In this document: piece by piece, positions 23,114 to 30,992 of the stretch | Numbering within the stretch: the stretch's first letter is position 1 | Layout: the number at the start of each line of letters is the position of its first letter | Assembly (NCBI RefSeq): GCF_014203355.1 | Contig: NZ_JACHIR010000003.1 | Coordinates: forward strand, 124,001 to 188,000 | DNA: 64,000 bases | Direction: 5' to 3' | DNA from: Kutzneria kofuensis | Lineage (GTDB): Bacteria; Actinomycetota; Actinomycetes; Mycobacteriales; Pseudonocardiaceae | Notes under the pieces: generated by a model | Seen by the model: the letters and a program-made list of their open reading frames with translations, nothing else | Told to the model about the DNA's origin: nothing | Databases searched by the model: none | Made by a program: the position numbers and the translations under genes

Positions 23114-24745
23114 GTTGCAGGGCCGGCGGCTGAGGGCGTCGAAGAAGACGGCTCGGAAGGCGGCCCCGTCCAGCGCCTGATACGCCTTGCCGCCGGTGGC
23201 GGCCGCGATCTGGTTGAGCACCGTCATGTCGGCATCCGGCCCGAGCCCGATGCCGATGATCTCGACCGGGCGGGTGGGGTCGGCCTGCGACCGCAGCCGG
23301 GCCAGCAGGCCGTTGAGGTCGAGCCCGCCGGCGCGTTCGTTGCGGCCGTCGGTGATGAGCACCTCGGCGTTGACCTTGGTCGGGTCGAAATCGCTCTTCA
23401 ACGCCTCGTAGCCGGCGAGGGCGGTGTCGTAGAGGGCGGTGCTGCCGCCGACGCGGCCGGGCAGCGTGGCGCCGGCCCGCTGCAGCGCCAGCCGCTGGGG
23501 CACGCCCCGGTCCAGCCCGCCGAGCGGCCCCAGCGGCACGAGTTCGGTCGTGGTCAGCGAGAACGTCCACAGACCGACGGACGTGGTGTCCGGCATGAGC
23601 GACAGCCCGGCGAGCGCGCCGTCGCGGGCCACTTCGATGCGGGACTGGCCGTCGGGCATCGGGTCCTTCATGGAGCCGGAGGTGTCGATCACCGCCAGGG
23701 TGCGGCCGTCGAGGTGCACGACGCTCCACGCCCGCATCACCGTCGTGACCTGGTCGGCGGTGGGGGCGGGGATGAGCTTCGGGGTCTGGGCGCGGACGCC
23801 GTCCTTGCCGCCCCAGGACGCGGAGGCGACGGCGTGCGGGTCGCGGAAGCCGGCGGCGCTGAGGATGCCCATCGACCGGGCGGAGCGGAGTTCCGCCTCG
23901 AAGGCGGCCGCGGCGACGCCAGTGCCGGCCGGCTCGGTGGCGGTGGTGACCCGGACGACGGGGTAGTCGAACAGGACGCTGCCCTCGGTGGGGTACACGG
24001 CGGCGGCCTTGGTGGCGGCGGTGGCGTTGTAGGAGACGACGGACTGCTCGGTGGCGGTGAACACCGTGTCGGGATGTTGTTGCAAGACCCGAAAAGCCGC
24101 GGCGGTGCTGTCCACAGTGGCGTTACGGAGCTTCAGCAGCACGGCGATGAGCTGCGGCGGCGGGGCGCCGGTGGACGCGGGGGAGAGGCGCTGCGCGAGG
24201 GCGAGGGTGGCGATGCCCTCGGTGTTGCTGAGCGGATCGGCGATCGTCACGTTGCCGGACACCAGTTGCCGCCAGGACGTGAGCTTGCCGGCCTGCTGCT
24301 CGGAGGCGGCGATCACCAGCGGCGACGAGGCGATCGAGGGATGCTCGGCCAGCTGCGGGGTCTTGCCGGTGACCTTGCCCTCGAGCTGCTGCGCGGTCGG
24401 AACCCAGAGCGCGGAGTCGGGGACCCAGAGCGCCGGCGGGTCGACCGGGTTGACCGGCAGGTCCTGGACGACCTGCGCCGCCGGCTCGGCGGTGACGTCC
24501 ACTGTGGCGCACTGGCCGTCGGCGTTGGTGACGTCGTGGTTGAAGGCGTCGGCGATGGCGTGCACGGGGGTGAGCATCGCCGGGGTGACGACGACGCGGA
24601 GCGGGATGTCCGAGCCGTGGCAATGGGGGGAGGCGGCGGCGTTGGCCACGACCAGGCCGGTGACGGCCAAGGATGCGACCAGCAGGGGTAGGAGGAACGG
24701 GCGCAGCGGATGCTGCGGGGCGCGAGACTGGTGATGGGCCGCCAT
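23099..24745 (-). CDS. Substrate-binding-like plus VWA domain protein, membrane-anchored or secreted
   Basis: 548 residues from the ATG at 24743-24745 (GAGGAGAGG upstream). One N-terminal membrane helix/signal (about 13-36) precedes a periplasmic-binding-protein-like domain (about 40-330) and a von Willebrand A domain (about 345-545). The MIDAS is intact: D354-T-S-G-S (356, 358), with a later TDGRN. Actinomycetes carry such SBP-VWA fusions of unknown ligand; a metal-dependent adhesion or sensing role outside the cell is plausible. Final residues RRPCNSSTC contain two Cys. Confidence 0.8.
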   Translation of the reverse strand: MAAHHQSRAPQHPLRPFLLPLLVASLAVTGLVVANAAASPHCHGSDIPLRVVVTPAMLTPVHAIADAFNHDVTNADGQCATVDVTAEPAAQVVQDLPVNPVDPPALWVPDSALWVPTAQQLEGKVTGKTPQLAEHPSIASSPLVIAASEQQAGKLTSWRQLVSGNVTIADPLSNTEGIATLALAQRLSPASTGAPPPQLIAVLLKLRNATVDSTAAAFRVLQQHPDTVFTATEQSVVSYNATAATKAAAVYPTEGSVLFDYPVVRVTTATEPAGTGVAAAAFEAELRSARSMGILSAAGFRDPHAVASASWGGKDGVRAQTPKLIPAPTADQVTTVMRAWSVVHLDGRTLAVIDTSGSMKDPMPDGQSRIEVARDGALAGLSLMPDTTSVGLWTFSLTTTELVPLGPLGGLDRGVPQRLALQRAGATLPGRVGGSTALYDTALAGYEALKSDFDPTKVNAEVLITDGRNERAGGLDLNGLLARLRSQADPTRPVEIIGIGLGPDADMTVLNQIAAATGGKAYQALDGAAFRAVFFDALSRRPCNSSTC

Positions 24746-24813
24746 GTGCCTCTCCTCGCGAGTGCGTGGACGTGGGTCGCCACACTCTGATACGCGAGGA
24801 GGGCGCGGACGGT

Positions 24814-25494
24814 TCAGGCGGTCAGCACCTCCAGGGCCTTTGTCGCGGCGTCGATCACGTCCGTCCACCGTGGATCCCTGACGAACCGGTCATAGGGGTA
24901 ATCGGTGCCGAGGTCGGCGACCATCGACTCCACCAGTGCGACCAGCGGTGTGACGGCTGCCGCCTCACGGTCGTCACGGAGCGCGTCAGCGAGGTCCCGG
25001 TCGACCAGGAACTGCCATGCCCAGCTGTCGCCGCGAGCAAGGAAACACAGCCGCTCCAGCAGCTCGACGCGTTTGCGCGGCTTGTCCACGTCGGTCGCCC
25101 CGGCGCTGACACGGTTCCACCACTGCGCCGTCTCCTCGGCGACGTCCCGGGTCTCCCACAGCCGCAGCGGGTGGTCGCCCCACGGTTCCCAGCGGCGCAT
25201 GAGCTCCCGGTACACGGCGGGGCTGTAGATGCCACGGACCCGGAAGTTGGTCAGGTGGTAGCGGTCGATCACCAGCCGGGCGAGCCTGCCGGTGCCGCGG
25301 CCGCGATGGTGGCCGACGACGAACAGCTTCTCCCCGCCGTCGCCCCACTGCGGCGGCAGCACCCAGAGTTTGGCGCCGGGGGCGAAGTGCTTGAGGCCCC
25401 GTCGGACCTCGACGCCGTCGGGGCCGTGCGTGGTGTGCGCGGCCACGTTGGCGACCACGCACCACGCCAGCACCTCGGCCTCGGAGTCCCCCAT
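24814..25494 (-). CDS. Uncharacterised protein
   Basis: 226 residues from the ATG at 25492-25494 (another ATG 9 nt upstream is possible; neither has a good ribosome site). No signal peptide or membrane helix. Conserved-looking blocks are AWCVVANVAAHT, KLWVLPPQWGDGGEKLFVVG and GIYSPAVYRELMRRW; the C-terminal half is helical. I do not recognise the family with certainty. It stands upstream of the SBP-VWA gene on the same strand with a 68-bp gap. Confidence 0.7.
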   Translation of the reverse strand: MGDSEAEVLAWCVVANVAAHTTHGPDGVEVRRGLKHFAPGAKLWVLPPQWGDGGEKLFVVGHHRGRGTGRLARLVIDRYHLTNFRVRGIYSPAVYRELMRRWEPWGDHPLRLWETRDVAEETAQWWNRVSAGATDVDKPRKRVELLERLCFLARGDSWAWQFLVDRDLADALRDDREAAAVTPLVALVESMVADLGTDYPYDRFVRDPRWTDVIDAATKALEVLTA

Positions 25495-25528
25495 GCCGGC
25501 CATTCTGGCAAACGGCGGAAACCGAATT

Positions 25529-25915
25529 TCAGCAGTCGCGGAGCTCCGGGCCCTGGTTGAGCAACTGCCCGCGCGGCGACACGAACGCGCGGTGGCGGTC
25601 ACCGTCCACTGCGGACGGGCGGAACGCCGCGACCCGATGGCAGTTCTGGAACGCCAGCGTCACGCCGAGGTGGCGTTCCAGCCCGCCGCGGATGGCGTCC
25701 GATGCCAGCGCTCGCAGCAGCTGCCCGCGTTCGGCCTCGCTCGGCGGGGGAGTGGCGTGGTCCGCGAAGTCGCCGTCGCCGAGGTCGGCGACGACGCCGC
25801 TGATCACCTGCCACGCGTACGGCAGCGAGTCGCGGACGCAGGTGACGAACTCGTCGTCGGTGACGTCGCCGCTGGTGGCGCGGGCGTGCAGGGCGGCGGA
25901 CACACCCATGTGCAT
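25529..25915 (-). CDS. SCO5389 family protein
   Basis: 128 residues. Characteristic blocks are FVTCVRDSLPYAW, ADHATPPPSEAERGQLLRALASDAIRG, LAFQNCHRVAAF and the ending QLLNQGPELRDC. The family is widely conserved in actinomycetes and, as I recall, in Streptomyces lies beside an ATP-binding protein gene (SCO5390). Here the divergent neighbour is a ruined copy of that ATPase. Function unknown. The start is uncertain between ATGs at 25915 and 25909. Confidence 0.85.
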   Translation of the reverse strand: MHMGVSAALHARATSGDVTDDEFVTCVRDSLPYAWQVISGVVADLGDGDFADHATPPPSEAERGQLLRALASDAIRGGLERHLGVTLAFQNCHRVAAFRPSAVDGDRHRAFVSPRGQLLNQGPELRDC

Positions 25916-25928
25916 GGGGTTACCCGAA

Positions 25929-26256
25929 TGAAGATCGCCTTCGTCGGCAAGGGCGGCAGCGGCAAGACCGCTCACCGACGACGATCTCGGCGTCGCCTGC
26001 TACCACTCCAAGGTCGGGGCGGCCGAGCTACGCCAAGGACTTCGGCATTCGCGTGGCCGTGATCGGCAACAAGGTCTGCGACCGGGACGACCTGGACTTC
26101 CTGCGCGGCCAGGTCGGCGACGACCTGCTGTGCTGGCTCGGCCGCTCACCGCACGTCCGGTCCGCCGAACGCGGCCGGGTGCTGCCGATTTCCGCGCTGG
26201 AGCAGAAGAACCTCGCCGCGCAGGTGGATCCGGATTTCGTGCCCGTGGGTCACTGA
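25929..26256 (+). pseudogene. Remnant of MinD/CooC-like ATP-binding protein (SCO5390-type)
   Basis: The start is intact: MKIAFVGKGGSGKT with a Walker A motif. The frame then shifts into LTDDDLGVACYHSKVGAAEL, then shifts again after a deletion into YAKDFGIRVAVIGNKV followed by DDLDFLRGQVGDDLL. It ends in LAAQVDPDFVPVGH before TGA. These are successive blocks of a roughly 300-residue ATPase with large internal deletions and frame changes, leaving 328 bp. The Walker B region is missing, so it cannot be functional. It is divergent from the intact SCO5389-family gene, the usual partner arrangement. Confidence 0.85.
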
Positions 26257-26280
26257 CGTCGGGGCGGGATCGCCCGCCGG

Positions 26281-26481
26281 TCACTCGTCGTCGGGGTCCG
26301 CGTAGGTGATCGAATCGATCCGACCGGCCTGGATCACGGTGTGCGGGTCCCCGTTCACCGTGTTCCGGGTCGTGCCCGGCTCGCTCTCCGTGCTCTCGGC
26401 GTGCGCGTTGTCGCCGACCGCGATGTTGTCGGCGTTGATCGTGCCACCGAACATCTGGATGCCCTTGTTCACGTGCGCCAT
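26281..26481 (-). CDS. Small 66-residue protein with amyloid-motif-like segments
   Basis: Short acidic protein with no membrane helix. Two segments stand out: GGTINADNIAVGDNAHA (about 12-28) and NTVIQAGRIDSITY (about 40-53). They resemble the Asn/Gln-Gly-rich pseudo-palindromic segments of bacterial amyloid signalling and effector-associated proteins (pattern h-x-Q-x-G-x-I). No effector gene is adjacent. Ribosome site is weak. Assignment as a gene rests on composition and position between the remnant and GNAT gene. Confidence 0.55.
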   Translation of the reverse strand: MAHVNKGIQMFGGTINADNIAVGDNAHAESTESEPGTTRNTVNGDPHTVIQAGRIDSITYADPDDE

Positions 26482-26564
26482 GCGCCCATCGTCGCCGCCC
26501 GGCCGCCGGCCGTCGCCCCCATCCCCGCCGCATCACCCGAACGGCCCGTCGCGGACCTAGGATC

Positions 26565-26900
26565 ATGGGCGTGACCGACACCGAGGTGCTTCGCAAGGAC
26601 AATCGCTACGAGCTGTGGGTCGACGGCAAGCTCGCGGGGCTCGCGGCGTACGCGGACCGCGATGAGCAGCGGGTTTTCCACCACACGGAGGTCAACCACG
26701 CCTACCGTGGGCAGGGATTGTCCACTGTGCTCATCGAGCGGGCGCTGGCGGACGCGAAGGCGTCGGGGAAGCGGATCGTGCCGGTGTGCCCGGCGGTGGC
26801 GGCGTATCTGGGCAAGCATGACGGGTTCGCCGACGTGACGGACCCGGTGACGGACGAGACGCTGGACTGGATCGAGGGGCTGTTCGACAAGAAGCGCTAG
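26565..26900 (+). CDS. GNAT family N-acetyltransferase (YjdJ type)
   Basis: 111 residues, the short single-domain GNAT subfamily. Typical features are HHTEVNHAYRGQGLSTVLIERAL (about residues 40-62), containing the acetyl-CoA loop RGQGLS, and the closing VCPAVAAYLGKH. Substrate unknown; small GNATs of this group may act on protein or small-molecule amines. Its stop codon TAG lies on CTAG, shared with the stop of the convergent TetR gene. Confidence 0.9.
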   Translation: MGVTDTEVLRKDNRYELWVDGKLAGLAAYADRDEQRVFHHTEVNHAYRGQGLSTVLIERALADAKASGKRIVPVCPAVAAYLGKHDGFADVTDPVTDETLDWIEGLFDKKR

Positions 26901-27520
26901 GGGAGCACGTTCCTGAGGTCGATCGACACCGGCGGCGGCAGCGGCCCGGCGTGTTCGGCGCGAAACGAGTTGAGCAGGTACGCGACGAGTCGCCGGGACG
27001 CCGCCAGTGTGGCCTCCGGTGTGTCGGCGACGATGCCGTTGTTGGCCATCAACAGCAGGGTCAGGTCCTCGGGCACGAAGTCGGCCCGCAGCTGCCCGGT
27101 CTGCTTGGCCCGTTCGACCAGCACGGAGACTTCCCGCACGGCGCGGTCCCGTTCCCGCTCGATGTCGACGGCGGCGGGGAAGGACGCCAGGAACGCGGCG
27201 CCGAACCCCCGGTCGACGGCCTGCATCGCGCAGATCTTCTCGACCGCGCGGCACAGCCCGCGCCACGGGTCGGGATCGGCCAGAGCCTCGTCCATGCTGG
27301 CCACACACGTCCGGAACTGGTCCTCGAACACCTCGGCGACCAGCGACTCCTTGGTCGGGAAGCGACGGTAGAGGGTGGCGACGCCGACCCCGGCCCGGCG
27401 CGCGATCGTGGCCATCTGCACATCGATTCCGCGTGACGCGAACAGCTCGCGGGCGACCGCGAGGATGCGGTCGCGGTTCTGCGCGGCGTCCGACCGGAGT
27501 TGAGACTTCTCGGGGCTCAT
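26897..27520 (-). CDS. TetR family transcriptional regulator
   Basis: 207 residues. N-terminal HTH (about 15-60): ILAVARELFASRGIDVQMATIARRAGVGVATLYRRFPTKE is typical, split here by the family turn; the C-terminal ligand domain is helical. Start ATG at 27518-27520. It is divergent from a DUF385 protein, and the gap contains AAGTGGA-n8-TCCACTT. It probably represses the neighbour and itself. The stop is shared on CTAG with the GNAT gene. Confidence 0.92.
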   Translation of the reverse strand: MSPEKSQLRSDAAQNRDRILAVARELFASRGIDVQMATIARRAGVGVATLYRRFPTKESLVAEVFEDQFRTCVASMDEALADPDPWRGLCRAVEKICAMQAVDRGFGAAFLASFPAAVDIERERDRAVREVSVLVERAKQTGQLRADFVPEDLTLLLMANNGIVADTPEATLAASRRLVAYLLNSFRAEHAGPLPPPVSIDLRNVLP

Positions 27521-27538
27521 GTCTCTCACTTTAGACGC

Positions 27539-27560
27539 AAGTGGACTAGGTGCTCCACTT
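27539..27560. promoter_or_regulatory. TetR operator candidate
   Basis: AAGTGGA (27539-27545) and TCCACTT (27554-27560) form a perfect 7-8-7 inverted repeat, 18 bp from the TetR start and 41 bp from the DUF385 gene start. Size and position fit a TetR dimer site. Confidence 0.6.
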
Positions 27561-27601
27561 CCGGTGATAGGGTTCGGGTAATTGGCGATCTGGAGGATGA
27601 A

Positions 27602-27949
27602 ATGAGTTTTCAGGGAACCACCGCCGGTCGGGTCATCACCCGATTCAACGGAGTGGTCGACCGGCTGCGTTCCTCCCGGCTGCTCGGTCCGCTCGTCGGC
27701 CGGTACCTCACCGTCGTCAGCTACACCGGCCGCCGGTCCGGCCGCACCTTCCGGACCCCGGTCGGCTACCGGCGCACCGGCGACGTGGTCTCCATCCAGG
27801 TGATGCTCGCGGACACCAAGAACTGGTGGCGCAACTTCACCGGCGACGGCGGGCCGCTCACGCTGGACCTGCCGGGCGACCCGGTCACCGGCCACGCCGT
27901 CGCCGAACGGGTCCGGGAGAATCGAGTGAATGTCACCGTGCGGTTGTGA
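27602..27949 (+). CDS. Nitroreductase/quinone reductase family protein (DUF385, deazaflavin-type)
   Basis: 115 residues from an ATG with ribosome site GGAGG. The split-barrel signature is visible in VSYTGRRSGRTFRTPVGYRR and NWWRNFTGDGGPLTLDL, typical of the F420-dependent Ddn-like family. It would reduce quinones or nitro compounds using F420H2, though several members only bind the cofactor. It is controlled, by inference, by the divergent TetR. Confidence 0.85.
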   Translation: MSFQGTTAGRVITRFNGVVDRLRSSRLLGPLVGRYLTVVSYTGRRSGRTFRTPVGYRRTGDVVSIQVMLADTKNWWRNFTGDGGPLTLDLPGDPVTGHAVAERVRENRVNVTVRL

Positions 27950-28234
27950 ACGTCATTTCGCGCCCCGGGTCCGCGGGAATTTGAGCATTTCTGCTTGTCG
28001 TACGACGAACAGAACGGCGGTGGCATGTTCGCGGGTCGAGGAGGATGCGCTGTCCTCCGCAGGCCGGGGTGGGGCGGGAAATCAACCGGAATTTGCCGGA
28101 TCTGCTGACCGAAGACGGGTCCTCGGGGGCGCGGTCAGGATGGACGTGCAGACCTGACCGACCGGGCAGCGCACCTTCGCTATTCGGGCGCGGGCGAGGC
28201 CGGAACCGCGGGGAATCGGCGCTACCCTCCGATC
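27950..28234. other. Intergenic region before LAL regulator
   Basis: 285 bp without a supported gene. It contains a perfect 10-bp palindrome GTCGTACGAC (27997-28006) that could be a regulatory site. Otherwise no clear element is seen. Confidence 0.3.
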
Positions 28235-30985
28235 GTGCTCGTGGGTCGCGCTGCCGAACTCGACCTCTTCCGCGCGCTGCTGCGGGACCTGGTCGCCGGG
28301 CGCGGCCGTTCGGTACTGGTGGAGGGCGAACCGGGAATCGGGAAGTCGGCCCTTGTCACGGCGGGGTTCGGCATGGCCCGCACGCTGGGGTGTCGCGTGT
28401 TGTGGGCGACGGCCGACGAGCTGGTGAGTCGTTTTCCGTTGCGTACGCTGCTCGACGCACTGTCGCCGGAAGAACGGGAAACATTCGACGCACGCCCGGC
28501 GGCGGGCGACGCGGTGCTGGCCGGGGTCGAGCAGTTTCTGGCCCTGATCGACCAGTTGTGCGCGAAATCGCCGGTGGTACTGGTGCTGGACGACGTGCAC
28601 TGGGCGGACGAGGCGAGCCTGCTGGTGTGGGGCCGGCTGGGCCGAGCGGTCGACCAGCTGCCGCTGCTGCTGGTGGGCGCGGCCCGGCCGATGCCGCGCC
28701 GGTCGCAGGTCGCCGAGCTGCGGCGCACGCTGACCGGCCAGGGGGCCATGGTGATGCGCCTGCGGGAACTGCCGGCACAGCAGGTGGACGAGCTCGTGGA
28801 CGACCTCGTCGGCGCGCCGTCGGGCCCACGGCTGCGGGCGATGGCGCGGCAGGCCGGCGGCAATCCGCTGTACGTGCGCGAGTTGGTCGACGCCCTGGTC
28901 CGGGAGAACCGCGTCGAGCGCGAGGATGCGGGCTTCGCCGAGCTGGCGGCGGACGTGGAGCGGGCGCCGGCGTCGCTGGGCACCGCGATCGCCGACCGGT
29001 TGGCGTTCCTGTCCGATCCGACGCTCCACGACCTCCGCCCGGCGGTGTTGCTCGGCACGGAATTCTCCGTCGCCGATCTCGCGGCCGTCAGCGGACGGAC
29101 GGTGGTCGACGTGGCCGAGGGCATCGAAGAGGCGCTGACGGCGGGCGTCCTGGCCGAGCGGGGCGACCGGTTCGCCTTCCGGCACCCGCTGATCCGGCAG
29201 GCCCTGTACGCGGCGATTCCCGAGGCGCTGCGCTCGGCGCTGCACCAGGACGCCGCCTACGCCCTCGTACGCACGAACGGCGCTGTGGAACGGATTGCCG
29301 CGCAGTTGCTCGCCGCCCGCGGGGACATGGCCGACTGGGTGCCGCAGTGGTTGGCCGAGCACGCCACCTTCCTGACGCAGCAGGCGCCGCAGATCGCCGA
29401 GCAGCTGATGGGCTGGGCGCTGGAGCGGATCCCGCCGGACGACCGGCTGCACGACCGGCTGGAGTCGCAGCTGGCCGTCGCGGCTTACCTGCAGGGCAAC
29501 GGGGAACTGTGCGAGCGCATGGCGCGCAAGGTGTTGGCGCGGACCACCGATCCCGACCAGGCGGCCCGGATGACCTGGGCGCTGGCGAGCACCCTCCAGC
29601 GGTCGCGGCGGTTCGCCGCGGCACGGGACACTCTGGACACCACGCTGCAAGATCCGGGTATCTCCCCGACGTGGCAGGCCCGCCTGCTGGCGATGAGCGC
29701 CCGGCTGTGGCGCTCCGGCCGCCGGTTCGACGACAGCGCGGCCGACAAGGCCCTGGCCCACGCGGAACTCGCCGAGGACCCCACCGCGATCGGGTACGCG
29801 CTGCACGAGGTGAGCCTGGTCCGGTTGCGCCGGCGCGACACCGCCGGTGCGCTGCGAGCCGTTCGCCGTGCGCTGGAAGTGATCGGCGACGACCCGTACA
29901 CCCTCGATCTGCGCCAGATGCTGCTGATCAACCAGACGGCGTTCGTCGCCGTGTTCGACGACTGGGACGAGACGCGGACGTCCATGCGGGCGGCGATCGC
30001 CCTGGCCGAGCGGACCGGAACGCCCCGCCTGTGCACGGTCCACACCACAGCCGCCGACTGCCTGTGCGCCATGGGGGAGTGGGATGACGCCATGGCCGCG
30101 ACGGAGGTGGCCGTCGACTACCTGCCCGAGGCCGACGCGTGGCCGGAGCTGTGGGAGCGCGTCTACAGCATCAGGGCGTTGATCGCGGGACACCGCGACG
30201 ACATCACCTCCGTCGAGGCGGACCTGGCCCGCCCGCCCGTGCGCGGCTCCGACTCCATCCTGCTGATCCGGGCCCGGGCGCTGCCGGAGGAGCGGGCCGG
30301 TCGGCCGGAGCGGGCGTTGGCCGTGCTCAAGGAGACCCTGGACCCGGATCGCGCCGAGAAGTACCAGTACTGGCGGCACCGCTGGTCGCCGCAGCTGGTG
30401 CGGCTGGCCGTGGAACTGGGGGAGTTGGACACCGCCATGGCCGCGGTGGAGCTGCTCGAGTACGAGGCCGAGCAGGAGCCGACGCCGCACAAGCTGGCGG
30501 CCGTGCAGTGGTGCCGTGGCCTGCTGGCCGGCGACCCGGCCGGGGTGCTGCGGGCGGCGGAGTACTTCCGCCGGACGAAGCGTCCCCTTGAGCTGGGCAA
30601 TTGCCTGGAGGACGCCGCCGTGCTGATGGCCGACGAGGACCGGACGGCCGCGCTGGCCACCCTCACCGACGCCGTCGACGTCTACCTGTCGCTCGGAGCC
30701 ACCTGGGACGTGATGCGGGCCGACGCCAGGGCCCGCCGGCACGGTGTCCGCCGGGGCCGGCGCGGCCCGCGCAACCGCCCGGCGACCGGCTGGGACGCCC
30801 TCACCGGCGCCGAGCTCAAGGTCGCCGTCCTGGTCGCGGACGGACTGTCCAATCCGGACATCGCCGCGATGCTGTTCCTCTCCCGGCGGACGGTTCAGAC
30901 GCACGTCTCGCACATCCTGGCCAAGCTCGGCGCGCAGTCCCGCGTCGAGATCGCCAGGATGGCGGGCGAGCGTCGGCCCACGTAG
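28235..30985 (+). CDS. LuxR family regulator of the large ATP-binding (LAL) type
   Basis: 916 residues with a GTG start. N-terminal AAA/STAND ATPase: Walker A GEPGIGKSA (31-39) and Walker B VVLVLDDVHWAD (about 113-124). The middle 500 residues are helical TPR-like repeats. The C-terminal LuxR HTH (about 850-910) reads LTGAELKVAVLVADGLSNPDIA followed by SRRTVQTHVSHILAKL. LAL proteins often activate biosynthetic or catabolic operons. The next gene, convergent and 7 bp away, is a SARP-like regulator. Confidence 0.93.
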   Translation: MLVGRAAELDLFRALLRDLVAGRGRSVLVEGEPGIGKSALVTAGFGMARTLGCRVLWATADELVSRFPLRTLLDALSPEERETFDARPAAGDAVLAGVEQFLALIDQLCAKSPVVLVLDDVHWADEASLLVWGRLGRAVDQLPLLLVGAARPMPRRSQVAELRRTLTGQGAMVMRLRELPAQQVDELVDDLVGAPSGPRLRAMARQAGGNPLYVRELVDALVRENRVEREDAGFAELAADVERAPASLGTAIADRLAFLSDPTLHDLRPAVLLGTEFSVADLAAVSGRTVVDVAEGIEEALTAGVLAERGDRFAFRHPLIRQALYAAIPEALRSALHQDAAYALVRTNGAVERIAAQLLAARGDMADWVPQWLAEHATFLTQQAPQIAEQLMGWALERIPPDDRLHDRLESQLAVAAYLQGNGELCERMARKVLARTTDPDQAARMTWALASTLQRSRRFAAARDTLDTTLQDPGISPTWQARLLAMSARLWRSGRRFDDSAADKALAHAELAEDPTAIGYALHEVSLVRLRRRDTAGALRAVRRALEVIGDDPYTLDLRQMLLINQTAFVAVFDDWDETRTSMRAAIALAERTGTPRLCTVHTTAADCLCAMGEWDDAMAATEVAVDYLPEADAWPELWERVYSIRALIAGHRDDITSVEADLARPPVRGSDSILLIRARALPEERAGRPERALAVLKETLDPDRAEKYQYWRHRWSPQLVRLAVELGELDTAMAAVELLEYEAEQEPTPHKLAAVQWCRGLLAGDPAGVLRAAEYFRRTKRPLELGNCLEDAAVLMADEDRTAALATLTDAVDVYLSLGATWDVMRADARARRHGVRRGRRGPRNRPATGWDALTGAELKVAVLVADGLSNPDIAAMLFLSRRTVQTHVSHILAKLGAQSRVEIARMAGERRPT

Positions 30986-30992
30986 GGCGTAC

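Noticed and set aside
26897-26900. CTAG shared by the two stop codons (GNAT/TetR; likewise 43284-43287).
   Set aside because: An economical overlap of convergent stops, not a regulatory feature.
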